64,000 nt of DNA, taken from positions 1,488,001-1,552,000 of the forward strand of contig CM031554.1 in NCBI GenBank assembly GCA_018466975.1. The letters are read 5' to 3'. Below, piece after piece: positions 34,999 through 46,098 of the stretch. The notes under the pieces were generated by a model. The model saw nothing but the letters and a program-made list of their open reading frames with translations, was not told the origin of the DNA and did no database searches. Position numbers and translations under genes: made by a program. The first letter of the stretch is position 1. The number at the start of each line of letters is the position of its first letter. Source of the stretch: Sparassis latifolia. Lineage: Eukaryota > Basidiomycota > Agaricomycetes > Polyporales > Sparassidaceae.

Positions 34999-35853
34999 TC
35001 AATCGGTACTCGTGTTATCACTCGCATTGTTGGGAAGGAGAGTTGAGCTACGAAGACACGTTAGTGGCTCTCGCGAAGGCCAGAAGTGTAAGAACAAGAC
35101 GTACGGACCAGCAGGGCCCGAAGCTGGCACCCTGGGCCATCCTTCGGGAGCCCATCCCCAGACCGTTCTATCCAAGTACCATTTCGGCGGCTCACTCTCT
35201 CCCAGCCGCACGCGCAGGGCTTCTATCTGCTCTGGAGAGGGCGCTTTCTCCAGCGCGTGGTTAGTATACAGAGACACGACGAATCGCTCATCAGAAGTGA
35301 ACGTGTCCATGATCATCAGCGCCCCGCGCGGCCAGCTCGGGTCCAAGGTGCGGACAATATCGGTCAGCGCGAGCTGCATCATCGCAATTTTCTGCAACTT
35401 GCTCAGGTTCTGGGGGCGATCGTCATATCTGTCGTCGTCGTCCTCGTGCCGCACGTCTTCAACACGTTCCCCGCTGGCAATCCGGAGGAAGATCTCGAGC
35501 ATGGACACCGTGCCGGGTAACGTCAGCCCTACGCGAGTATTGCGTGCGTGCTTCAGTAAAGCTTCTTCATTGGCATACCATCCGTAGTGCATGATCGGAG
35601 GCCGCAGGACTGCCTTCGGGTTCGGTACCAGGACACGAGGTAAGGAGCTCATGGGTGGTAGATCCTTCATGCTCAACCATTGCTGTCGTAGAGTAGTAAG
35701 CACCAGCAGTGTAAAGAAGTCGCAGCACAAAGAGCGTACCTCTCTCGTGCAAGGTTCAGCAATTGATATGGAGGGAATGACTACGTCGTCCCGCCGCGTA
35801 CCCGGGCGGTCGATTGAAGGAGGATAGCGGGCTTGAACGGTAGGCGCAGCCAT
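34999..35853 (-). CDS. orphan HYGW-family copy D, intact and longer
   Basis: Starts at 35853. Exon 1 (35740-35853) runs from MAAPTVQARYPP to AEPCTRE. A 57-base intron (35683-35739) stays open in frame, so it could be read through, but its position matches copies B and C exactly. Exon 2 (34999-35682) has LPRVLVPNPKAVLRPPIMHY, GWYANEEALLKHARN, an acidic linker, TDIVRTLDPSWPRGALMIMD, VVSLYTNHALEKAPSPEQIE and ALRVRLGESEPPKWYLD. The total is 265 residues. After WAPEGWPR, where other copies stop, this one continues for about 40 residues. The tail is either unique or a sign that a last intron was missed. Function unknown. Confidence 0.65.
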   Translation of the reverse strand: MAAPTVQARYPPSIDRPGTRRDDVVIPSISIAEPCTREVRSLCCDFFTLLVLTTLRQQWLSMKDLPPMSSLPRVLVPNPKAVLRPPIMHYGWYANEEALLKHARNTRVGLTLPGTVSMLEIFLRIASGERVEDVRHEDDDDRYDDRPQNLSKLQKIAMMQLALTDIVRTLDPSWPRGALMIMDTFTSDERFVVSLYTNHALEKAPSPEQIEALRVRLGESEPPKWYLDRTVWGWAPEGWPRVPASGPAGPYVLFLHFWPSREPLTCLRSSTLLPNNASDNTSTD

Positions 35854-36967
35854 GATGTATGTAGAAAGAAAGATGTCCACGCGTCGTTTATAGTCCTCTG
35901 GCGCTCTTTTATACTTCGACAGCCACCTCGTAACTATGAACAATGGTGTCGATGGTGTTGACCCACAATCACGTGACCGCGATTCATTGTTGTTAGCCAT
36001 AGCGGAGCCACTGTGCACAAAGCAAACTACATGGCCAGAACTTCGAGGCCACAATGCAGACAAGCGTCAGATTGATTGCTGACTTCAAAAAGCAAGGTGT
36101 TGAAGTACTCGGATCAACTCGATCAGCCATTATGAACGCAGTCGTTCCAGCCAGGTAGACGGTAAGCTGCATGTAGTCTTTTAGAGCACGCAAAATCTTG
36201 AGCTCAGGAAGGATAGATCTAGATCTATTCCATCTGGCGCCAAATATACTTTTTTTCACACTCATGCTGAGGTTTTGCCGAAGCCCCTTGCGAGGATTTG
36301 CTAGGCACCCAAGCATAGTAACGTGCGGGCGGGCTTGTTTCTTCTCCATTTTATGAGTAGAACTGATCCATAATCAGACACACTGGATGGAAATAAGAGA
36401 ACAGTAAGCAGAGTATAAATTACACTCACGACCCAACGAAAGTCCACTGATTCGATTCGGAGCCGAATCTTCTATAGTTACCTACTTCTGCGCTGTGCAA
36501 AGATCTACGAAAGTCTGGCCTCAACAATCATTTCAACCCGAGGGTAGCGGGGAGACTTACAAAGAAGGCTTCAGCGAACGTTGAAACTCACTTTTGCCAG
36601 GTATGATAAAGGACTAGCATCGGAAGAATGAAACTGAAACGACCTTGAAACTTTGAAACGCAAAGGAAAACAGGACTCCCGACAACGTACCAGTCATGCC
36701 CGATCGCGACCGCCGTCCTGGGCACGACGTTCTCCGCGTCAAGTCTGCCGGCTTTAGAGCATCCGCGAAAGCCACAGAATTCAACTATGCCGGATGCTGT
36801 GAGCCTAGAGCCTCGGAATTCCAGAATTTCGCGTCGTTCAATGCGATTGTGATGGAGGATTTGCATCTCCGAATAATAGCGCGCTTACAACGGTTGTTAC
36901 TGACGTTGTCAGACTGTATATAGTGGTTCGAGGGCGCTTATCCAACCTCTTCCTGCGGTGATAATAG
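35854..36967. other. intergenic region
   Basis: About 1.1 kb upstream of orphan copy D and next to the small inverted-repeat element. It presumably contains the promoter of copy D. No other gene or repeat is seen. Confidence 0.4.
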
Positions 36968-37514
36968 GGATGAGTCTATTCAGAAACCCCCCCGCGGGAA
37001 AATAAACCCCCTTCCCCCGGAACTGCTGAAGAGAAAAATGCGAAGATGGAAATACCATGAAAGAAATGTCAATGGGCGCCAATGACGGCGTCAACCACTG
37101 ACACCGACTACCGCGCGTCATTGCTCACCGTGTCGCACAGGGTGGACCGCGTCGGCGTCGTCATTGGAGAAGACGAGCAATGGCCGGTCGTCAAATTTAG
37201 GTGCGTACCATCTCTTTGGCTCTGTACGACATGATGCCCACTTATATAAAGCTTTTTCAGCTCACCTTAATAACGATGGGACACCACTACTCGACGTGGT
37301 AGGCGATGAGCGGCACCCGATGAACGACATGGGTACACCGGCCCACGCTAGCACCCGGCCAATGTGTGCGCCCTCACCGAGCTCGACGGCGGACCCAGGA
37401 GACCGCTGTTTAACATTGACAGGTGAGCGTCTTCGACTTTTTTCAGAGCCGTCACGAAATTGCCAAAAGCAGGGGGGGTTTCTGCGTAAACCGGATTTCT
37501 GAATAGACTAATCC
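36968..37514. mobile_element. 547-bp MITE-like element with 22-bp terminal inverted repeats
   Basis: The left end 36968-36989 reads ggatgagtctattcagaaac and two more bases. The reverse complement of 37493-37514 reads ggattagtctattcagaaat and two more. They match at 20 of 22 positions. Poly-C runs follow the left end (37000-37020), and a poly-G run precedes the right end near 37471. The interior has no recognisable protein, which fits a non-autonomous DNA element mobilised in trans. A target-site duplication is not obvious: taatag occurs just outside both ends but is offset by three bases on the right. Confidence 0.65.
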
Positions 37515-37782
37515 TGGTAATAGCCTAAGCTGTAGTACAGTGTCATCCGTTCAAACCTGCACTGACTATGCTGTCAGACATGTTTTCGATCGATCGCCGA
37601 TGGCACACTTATACTTGACATTTCACGTGAATTGACGTCCCGGAGCTCTTGCCTGACAGCTTAAGCTTCACTTGCGTGGACTATACTTCCATTCCATGTC
37701 GATCTATGTCGATGTTCCCTTTTTTTTTTGCACCGATAGCACTTTTAATTCGCCGCTGACGCGCTGACGTTCCCCGGACATT

Positions 37783-37789
37783 ATAAAAC
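37783..37789 (+). promoter_or_regulatory. TATA-like box of the NADase gene
   Basis: An isolated ttataaa lies about 85 bases before the start codon of the secreted NADase gene, a plausible position for a TATA element with a short leader. It is a sequence match only. Confidence 0.4.
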
Positions 37790-37870
37790 TCAGATGCGAA
37801 TGTGAACGTCTTTGATCACTAGGCCCTCGCCCTCCTCACCTGCGTCGCGTCCCCGTACCCGCTCGTCGTC

Positions 37871-38610
37871 ATGCAGCTCTCATTCATGCTCTCGGTCGTC
37901 GCCGGCTTTGCAGCTGTTGCGTCAGGCTTTCCCATCGCGGTCCCCGTGAGTATCGAGTATCTCTCGGCGTAAATCACCATTGGGCTGACTGCACTCTTCT
38001 GTTCCAGCAGAGCCTAGTCACCCGGTCTAGCAAGACAGGCTGCACTCTAAGCCCAGCAGATTACTGCCAAGGCACGAACAATACCAACCCACAATACCTC
38101 TGCGGCGACTACCGCCTGGGACCCGTCGTGCTCCCTACCGCCATCCCGCTCGGCAACCTCATGAGCGAATATGACCGTCTTGGCGGGCTCTGCCCAGGCG
38201 AGTTCTTGAAGACGTGGACGAACGCGAGCACGGGCGCGTACAACTACCCTCCGCTTGCCGGCTTCCAGCCCGACACGGCCAGCGCACCGATCGAGGGAAA
38301 CCAGACGTTGTCCGTGGGCACCCGTGTCGACCGATTTGGTTCTGCATACGGCAGCTACGTCTCCCCCGCGTACGCGCCGTACATCCAGCGCGCGCTCCCG
38401 CCGTCGAACCTGGACACGCCCGCGGGCGAGCCGACGTACCCGTACAACTACCATGTCTACGAGGTGCTCAAGCCTTTCGTTGTACTTTCTGGGCCGATCG
38501 CGCCGTGGTTTGGGCAGCCTGGCCAGGGGACGCAGTATGAAACGCCAATGAGTGTGGGAGCGCTGCTCAACGCGTCGTATTTGAAGGAGTTGACGCGGGA
38601 GGAGTACTAG
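37871..38610 (+). CDS. secreted TNT-domain NAD(+) glycohydrolase
   Basis: Two exons, 37871-37945 and 38008-38610, separated by a GT-AG intron, encode 225 residues. The first exon is a signal peptide ([19 protein letters not shown]) ending near the intron. The mature part has the layout of the TNT family: [48 protein letters not shown] and [17 protein letters not shown], where the Gln in PWFGQPGQG matches the family's key residue. TNT enzymes hydrolyse NAD(+). The bacterial founder is a necrosis toxin, and fungal homologues are secreted or spore-surface NADases. No immunity-type partner gene is recognised nearby. Several N-x-S/T sites suggest glycosylation. The ends agree with the family and nothing is broken. 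Confidence 0.85.
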
Positions 38611-39112
38611 GAGCGAAGGGGACTAGGAGGGAATTCGATGGAGTCCTGCAGAGAACTTCTTCCCTTCGTGTAGATCATGAGCTTGGTGCACTTCTCTCAC
38701 TCGATGTCTGCATTTCAAGTGACCCGCACGCAGTGCAGCTTTTGGGGTTTATACCAATTAGTGCACGGTCATTCATGATGTGCACAAGGCGTCATAGCCA
38801 GCAAGAAATCGGTCCGTAGATTGAGTAAGTAGTACAATTTAATTTGAGGTTCGACTGCGAGTCTAGGAGTCCATAGTACAACGAGATAGTGGGTATACAA
38901 TGTGAAGGATCTCAGCTTCGGAGGAATAGCCACATGCAGTATTAGGTTCGAAAGGGGGAACGGGGAACGGGGGTAGTATCCGGGTATTATGAGCAAGATA
39001 CGGAGAGTACATAATAAATTGGCAGAAGATAGCGCGTAGAAAAGCACCCCAAAGCGGGTATGATCCAAAGCAAGTAAGAGGGCACACATTTGAATAAACT
39101 GCGAGGCCGCGC
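38611..39112. other. convergent intergenic region
   Basis: About 500 bases between two genes pointing at each other; 3' untranslated regions are expected. I see nothing else. Confidence 0.4.
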
Positions 39113-39910
39113 TCACGGAGAGAGCATCTCAGCGAGGCGGATCGCGCAGCGCATATTTTGCCGCGTCGCGTCTATGCGCCAGGGTGCATACGCATGGTAG
39201 CCCATGGCGCCGCAGCTGCGCACGAGCCAGGTCTCCAGGACGTGGCGCGTCCACACCGTTCCTCGCTGAGACCGGCCGAGGCGAAGGATGTTCGCAATGT
39301 CCTCGGGGTCGTGCTTCTGGAAGCGCACGAGCTTGAGCGCGACGGCCCACGGCCAGCTGACAGCCACGAGCACCAGTCCCGGCGAGGAGAAGATGGTGTT
39401 GAGCCGGCGGTTCATGGGCGCCATCGCGTCTGCCCAGACGGGGTCGTACAGCTTCCCATTCACGCTGGAGAAGACGCGACACTCAGCTTGCGCCGCATGT
39501 CGGGGAGAGCAGGGAACGCGGCGGAACGAACAACGAGCCACTCACTCTCTCGCCAAGGGGAGCGCCACGTCGGCGTGCGCGTTCATCCAGTCCGCGCCGA
39601 GACCGAACTTGAACGCGGTCTTCCAGATGCACGCCTGGAGCTGAGTGCCGGCGTCTGCGACTCCGCGCATCTGCCACTCCGCTACGAACGAGCGGTGGTT
39701 GTAGTCGACGTCTGGCGTGTGCTTCCTGCTCCGGAGGTTAGGGTGGAGCACCATGACGGCGCCGCCATGCACAATGAGGCGCACGCGCTTCCCAAAGTGT
39801 CGCAGAAGCCGCGCAGAGAGGTCTTGCAGCGCAAGATAGAGGATCGTCTGGTCGAGCGGTATGTCATTATGCTCCTTCAGTGCACTCCATGGGTGACTGA
39901 GGCCGGGCAT
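39113..39910 (-). CDS. nucleotidyltransferase-fold protein
   Basis: Two exons, 39546-39910 and 39113-39464, with an 81-base GT-AG intron, give 238 residues. The N-terminal half reads RLIVHGGAVMVLHPNLRSRK followed by HTPDVDYNHR. A GG turn followed by R-x(n)-T-x-DVD is the usual mark of minimal nucleotidyltransferase folds such as the DUF6036/AbiEii group. Later, VSWPWAVALKLVRFQKHDPE and DIANILRLG fit the helical part that follows in those proteins (substrate-side lysine, then R/H-DxxDI). What it modifies is unknown. Similar domains serve as toxins in bacteria or transfer nucleotides to RNA or proteins, but no partner gene is visible here. There is no signal peptide. Confidence 0.6.
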
Positions 39911-42190
39911 CCTTTGTCTGGGGGACGGTGGTGGTACATGAAGTGGGGCCTGCGCCGCGGGGTGCTAAGCGGTGGTTAGGAAGGTATACATATAGCGCAA
40001 ACAATCTTTTGTTGGCGTCCTTTTGCTGATCTCATCGTTCTTCCATTACTATCGTTACCCCAGTAATGCAATTGCGATTGCATCTCTGTCACCGTTCCTT
40101 CAAATCGAGCCCGTTTTCCTTCGAACCTCTTTGGATCAAATATACAACATATAAGCTACCTTCTGTGTGACTGCCAATTTTTTTCCTGATGTTGTGCGAC
40201 TCCAAGACCGAACGCAGTGAAGAGACTGATTTGCACGCAAGAGCGCCGAATCGGTCACAGATCGTCACGCTTGCCGACGTGCCGTTCCCTTGTTCTCCCT
40301 CTAGTCGGAGTTTTAAATGGCACATTTCACTGTCACGCCTAAGTCCTCCAAACTTGCAATTCAGAAACTTCGCACTCTTCCCCTCCGAGTTTGACTCCCA
40401 AGTTGCACAGCCAAGGTATTTGGGACTGTGCACATCTATTGCATATTTTTTTGTGATTTTTAGTGCAGCAAAATGCGGCAAAACGGCGAAATTGCATAAC
40501 TAGACCAGATTGCAGTACTGGGGTAACGATAGTAGTCGAATTGTCAGGCCGAGCGCGCAGTGTGGCCACGTGCGACGTGCATGGTGTGGCGCAACCAGGC
40601 ACCCACCGCCCCAAACACAAGTACATTCCGAGAATGACAGCATCGAAGACGTATGGAGCAGTTCTGTTCTGCTGTAGCGTTATCTGTCAACATCGAGTGG
40701 CACTCCGAGCTAGTGCCCGACTCGGAACACGGGCTTGCAAACTTCTTGCTATACGAAGCACACCATTCGTGTAGTCGGTTCTGTCCCGCAGCCGCCTTCC
40801 GAGTAAGTAGGGATAGACCGACAGTCGGTCGAGCACCGCTTTCAGAAGACAAAAAGGGTGTGACCAGCGTCAGCAGAGTTCGCCGCGGGAGTATTTGAAG
40901 GCTGACCGGTCACTGGGTCACTGTTGCCCTTCTGTAACAGTGCCAATCGCGCGTCTAGGAAACCACCCACGGGAGTTGCGCTCTCGGTTTTGGGTAACTT
41001 AAGGGACTGCAGGAAGCAAATACCAGAACCCGCAACTCAAGTATTTGGTTTAGAGAAGCTGGCGAACAGGATACGAAGCATGGACCACACGTACACCGCA
41101 AAATATCACGGCGCAAACGGACGGTGCGTGAGACATCCGATAGCAGTGACGTGCACGTCAGAGACGCCGCGGCAATGACTAGGACCCGACAGTCACATTA
41201 AAAAACCGGTCAAGATGAGAGAAGAAGTCCTGAAATTTTAGCAGCCTGAGAGCGGCCATTCGGTGAGATTACACCGCGTGGACCGACGCCCATATACATG
41301 CTGTGCTTCAACCGCACATCTACATGGTTCAGTGTTCCTGGTCTGTACGCCCGCAGATCCGCGCGGGAGAACCACAAAGAGAGGTGAGCCATAGATCTCG
41401 TCGACCGCGGAGCAACACAGTGAGAAGGGTTTCTGGGATGGATTGTAGCGATCTGTCGCACTGCCTGGGTAATGAAAAAAAATCGTGTGCTGCGGCTGTG
41501 GCAATGTTAGTAGTATTCGAAACGCACAGCTCAGGTGCCAAGTCCTTCTGTGATACTAATAAAACAAAGTTTCGAACCACGCGACGACGGAAGAAAGGAC
41601 CTTTGATAACCCACATCTACAGTGAGGGTTCACGGACATGAGACAAGGGAGCTAGGGAAGCCTGAGCACTAGTGAAGCCTATGCAGACGTTAGAATCGGG
41701 GTCGATCAGAACAGAAAATAAAGACTTCGTAGAGAACTCATAAAGTGCCAAGTAACTAGGACTGCCAACGTAGAAAACGTCGGGTCGTCGAAAGGAGTAT
41801 AAGACGGTAAGAAGTCCGCCGACTAAATCCTCCCTCCAGGTTTGGACCGTACAGCTCTTATATCCACGCGCTCTTAAGGAATTGCCCAGAAGTAAAAATT
41901 GCATCTGTGAAATGGAGGCTTCGCGATAGGTGGGTGAAACTCCCCATATAACTGAAGCTCGAAGGAAAAAATCACAGCACATCGACAGCTGGTACCTGGA
42001 CGTTGGGTTGTAGAAAATTGCTTGCAGACATGAAAGGAAGAATAAGCCACGCAGCCTAGCGGAGAACGGAAGAAGGTCCCCAGTACTGAAGGCCAACTTC
42101 TACTGTAAGCTGAAAACACCGGATCGTCGAACTGTCATCTTATGTGAGACTGAAGTCACCGAACTGTACAGCGCATTCTTATAAGACCAT
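39911..42190. other. intergenic region
   Basis: About 2.3 kb without a supported gene. A minus-strand open frame of 159 codons (41617-42096) sits directly 3' of the phosphatase gene but lacks a recognisable domain or good splice sites. The rest shows only short frames. Confidence 0.4.
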
Positions 42191-43172
42191 TTAGCAGGTC
42201 TGCGCGCTCGCGCTGGCATCATCAACCACTTCGTGGGGATGTCGTTTACGCCATTCGTGGAGGCCACGTTCGAACGTGCAATCGTCCAGGCCGTCAGGTG
42301 CAAGGCAGAAGGTAACGCCTGCGACAATCGGAATATGCGCTAAATATATCAGACTCGCAAGTATGAGACGTACCTAGGGATTCCACCTCTTTATTCCGGT
42401 GCTCATCGTCAAAGAACAACTGCAAGTAAGATGTCAGTGACAAGCTGGTAAATGTTCCCGGAGGAATGAAATACCATTTCTGTAAACGGTAGGCCTGTCT
42501 TCTTATGGAGGGCCTTGAAGTGGGCAATCTTCGATCCTGGGGAACAACGGTGACATTAGCGTCGGGGATCAATGATCGTGAGTTATGCTTTCATACCCGG
42601 ATATATCTCTAACTGATCAAAGAACTCGATCGCACGCTTTGGATATGTATCTTTCTCCCCGGCATTTGGATGGATCAGGAGCAGGTCGAGCGCATTGCGA
42701 GCACTGCATTAACACGCTCAGAAAGGTTTCTTCGACACGCTGTAGAACCCTCACAGACGAGGAGCCGCCGTGCGAGAACACGCTGCAATAATCACTCCAG
42801 ACGCGCGAAGACGATGCAAGATCTCAGGAATGTCGCGATAGAGCGCGATCTCAGTGTTGTGTCTGCGGGAGATCGTGAGATCTTAGAGCCTTGTGATGAG
42901 AGCTTGCTACCGACCTATCGCGTATGGAGTTCAACGTGTTTCCTTCACGATGCAGAGGTGCTGTAATACCCAACGGTATACTCAAGACGACGCCTGATGA
43001 TGCAGACCGTACTTACGGGTAACATGGGTGTCGATCCATAAGTCCCATAGTGTGTAACTACGCTAATCGGGTATCCGCGAACATCAAGCATTGTAAGTAA
43101 CACGGAATCTAAGTGGAAGATGCATACGCACTCCAAGTCAAGGGCCACCAGTTTCGGGAGTCGGCTCGTCAT
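42191..43172 (-). CDS. MDP1: magnesium-dependent phosphatase 1 (HAD superfamily)
   Basis: Eight exons (43132-43172, 43017-43057, 42915-42960, 42755-42862, 42597-42703, 42475-42536, 42374-42419, 42191-42318) join through GT-AG introns and close at 192 residues. Motif I is LVALDLDYTLWDLW, with the nucleophilic Asp of DxDYTLW created across intron 1. Then DTHVTPPLHREGNT, EIALYRDIPEILHRLRASG, motif II in AACSRTAAPRLA, LEIYPGSKIAHFKALHKKTG with the motif III Lys, and motif IV in MLFFDDEHRNKEVESLGVTF. This is the full MDP-1 plan and normal length. MDP-1 dephosphorylates protein phosphotyrosine or sugar amines such as fructosamine-6-phosphate; the substrate here is inferred. Intron density is high even for a basidiomycete, with three exons under 50 bases. 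Confidence 0.92.
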
Positions 43173-43507
43173 CACCGAAGGAAGTGAGAGGCGGAACGGC
43201 TCGAAGCGCTCAGCAACGAGTCCGTGAAATGCCACTGGTCTGGCCCACACAAAACTATTCAGCTACAACAGCGTTGAAATAACCCAGGAGATACTAGGAG
43301 ATAAACTAGGAATGCTAGGGTTCGAGTATATAGAAAGAGACTTGATGCTAGATACTGGTACGGATATCCTGAAGTACGAAGGTTCCTGCCAATGCCCGAA
43401 CCAAACACAGTATGTATTTCTAAATTGTCGGTGACATCATTGGGGTGCGTAAACACTAGCATATACTGATGACTGCTACGCACAGTATTTTCTACTGTTG
43501 AATTCTA

Positions 43508-45338
43508 CTAGAGGCAAATCATATGCTCATGCGTTCCCCATAGTGGATGGCGCATCAAAGCCGTCCCACGCTTCAAACCACGACCGCTAGTCATCATGTG
43601 CACTTTCTGTACACACTGGGGCAGATCCATGTACGGGAATTCTTCATGATTCGTAAACTCCACCAACTGGAACTCTTTTGCCAAACATGAGCGTTCGATC
43701 TGCGGGCCATCATACGTTCTGTGGTAGCCAATGATGAGGTGCGCAACATTGACCTCCTTCTGGCGCACTATCAACCCTATGAGGACGACGATATTGACGT
43801 CAGAATCCTGCATGATGATGTGCACCGTCATGCCGCTGCGAGACAGCGGTGCCTGAGAAGGGTCGCTTGGTTCCAAGAGAATGCCCACCACGTCCTCAAC
43901 GCTCTCTGCCAACACCACCAGCTTCTCTAGCCTTGGCATCCATGGCAGAAGTGAAGTGAAAGTAGCGTAATTGAGAGCGATCCTTTCAATGACCCAAGAC
44001 TCCCAAATCTGAACCAACGGTAGCCTCCGAATCATCAACATGAACAGATCATCGTGGTCAGGCCTATCGCTATAGACATAGATTCCTGAAAGCTGCCCTG
44101 TAGCCACGAGTGTGTACCCAAAATTCTCTCGTAAAACGGAGATCTTCGTGATGGCCTGGATCACAGGGAGGTGCGGGAGCTGACAGCAAGATTCACCCAT
44201 CCGCAGCGCCGTAGTATCTGCAACAGAGAGACATGATAGTATGTTTCCCAAGCCTGAGTTGTACTCGTGGTCGCCGCCCAATCTGATCATGGCTAGTTTC
44301 GGAAGCCGAATCGCGCGCGGTTCAGGCGGGCTATGTTCGGGGCATCTGATGTCGGTCAATATTAAATCGATGAGGTTGGGTGTTCTCTCAAGAACGGACA
44401 GGATCTCCAAATAAAATCCTGAGCAGATAATATTCCCAATCTGGAGCTGCGTGAGGGATGGCATATTGTTTGCGGGCAACCAGTAGGTGTTGGAGAGGAC
44501 CAGCTGCGTAATGCGAGGCGTACGCCCACCAAAAAGCAGGATGGATCTCAAAGGCTTGTGTGTATAGAAATATTGGTGAGACATGACTACGACGGATTCG
44601 ACACCGGGAGCGGCTAAAGGTGCGAGAAGTTCTTCTGCGGGAGCGTCGAATCTCGCTTCCAACCAGACAGAGCGGATACGCTTGCTATCTCCAGAAGACA
44701 AGAGATTCTTCAAGTACCCTTGAGGGGAGTCCTTTAAATAGATGTCCAAAGGAGCCGTTTGAGACCGCCGTACCATAACATCCACGGGTACCGAAACAGA
44801 ATAGGAATCGATAACATTGGACCAAAGGGTAGGTAGACTTAGCGTAAGTTCACGCCAAAGATGGCACACATGCGACAGTCTGACGCATGATCCAGGTTTC
44901 ACATAGCAAGGCGACCATACAGGATAAGCCCACTGGAACTCCAAATCTCCATGTTCCTTCTGTTCCCAAATCCAAGGAGAGTCTGGAACGAGATGGAAGA
45001 TGATACTGAGAACATCAGGTGGAAGCCTGTTGAAGAGAACATCGGGAGAAAGCTTGTCGACGAGAGACATCGAGCTGCGCAGAATTTCCGCAGCAGATTC
45101 GACAACCGTGATCAATTCCGTTATCTGCAGAGGCTCTCCTATTGGGTTTCGCAGTCTTGCAATGGTTTATTAATTACTCACAAGGCTTAAGCTAATAATT
45201 CAACATGATGGGAGCCGTTTCCGAAGACCAGAAGGAAACAAACCTCAAAAACCTAGCTTCATTCTGGGCCTTTGCAAGGAATGCCTCTGCCAATTGCGTG
45301 AGGGACATATTCTCAAGGACATGATCTGCGGGATCCAT
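43508..45338 (-). CDS. F-box domain protein
   Basis: Two exons, 45253-45338 and 43508-45155, close at 577 residues. Exon 1 begins MDPADHVLENMSLTQLAEAF. The F-box follows the join: LVDKLSPDVLFNRLPPDVLS, IIFHLV, then CVRLSHVCHLWRELTLSLPT and LWSNVI. This DxLxxLPxDVLxxIF plus VCxxWRxLxxxxPxLWxxI form is typical of the hundreds of F-box proteins in agaricomycetes. These recruit substrates to SCF ubiquitin ligases through Skp1. The long remainder has leucine-rich, loosely repetitive segments (for example RLPKLAMIRLGG and LVLSNTYWLPANNMPSLTQL), a likely substrate-binding LRR-like surface. No breaks are seen. Confidence 0.85.
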
Positions 45339-46098
45339 GTTGACTGCAAACATCGAAAGTAAGTAGCGCCGTCAGTAGTAATCAATATAGCTTGAGACGC
45401 TCAAACACTGACTGGGAGGCTTCTACAAGTACGTCCAGTTTTGTTCTCGGGACTTCCAAGGGTCATCCAGAGACAGATTCTGAGCGGATTCCAACCTTCG
45501 TGGTTGGGACGTTGTGGTCTTCAAGTTGTGGACGGTCACGGTAATGGCAAGAGGCAACTTCCGTCACGTGTGCTTGTGAACTTGTCGAAATCCGAGTCCG
45601 CACCACGTTATGGCGAACAACAAGGCGTTGATGACGCTCAAAGCAAGGCGATTACATGCTCGTACTAGATACAGACGTGGCCTTAACACAGGCGGTTGTC
45701 TTCATTGGCTCCAAGCATAGTACAAGGACGTCCTGAGGTTGTATGACTCGCTCTCTTACGATCGCCAGCCCAACTGGCATTGGTACGCGTTGTACTTTCT
45801 CCAGTAATCGTCTCTCACAATTTTGGCATGCGAACTTGTTCAGAACATCGAGTCAGATAGAGCATGTCCATGTGAAAAATCTGAAGTCCTAGGGAGGATA
45901 GCAAGGGATCCAGAGCCGTCATCAAATGTTTCATCGCGACAACCCCCTCAGAAGCGCTGATGCATTGGCAGTGTCGGACTTGGCTCGTTCCTGATGCATG
46001 ATGCTCGAGCGCTGATTCCGCTGTGTACACAAACTCCTCCTCCCACCACCGCGCGACTCGAGCTCGCCGCGGTCGGCGCTCCCGTGAGGTAGCCCACC
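45339..46098. other. divergent promoter region
   Basis: About 760 bases between the F-box gene (-) and the membrane-protein gene (+), presumably holding both promoters. No gene or repeat is supported. Confidence 0.4.

Noticed and set aside
36700..36923. Short plus-strand frame near the MITE-like element
   Set aside because: No domain and no splice context; overlaps a similar frame on the other strand.
41617..42096. A 159-codon minus-strand open frame downstream of the MDP-1 gene
   Set aside because: No recognisable domain, no matching splice structure, and it lies in the expected 3' region of the phosphatase; a frame of this length can occur by chance.
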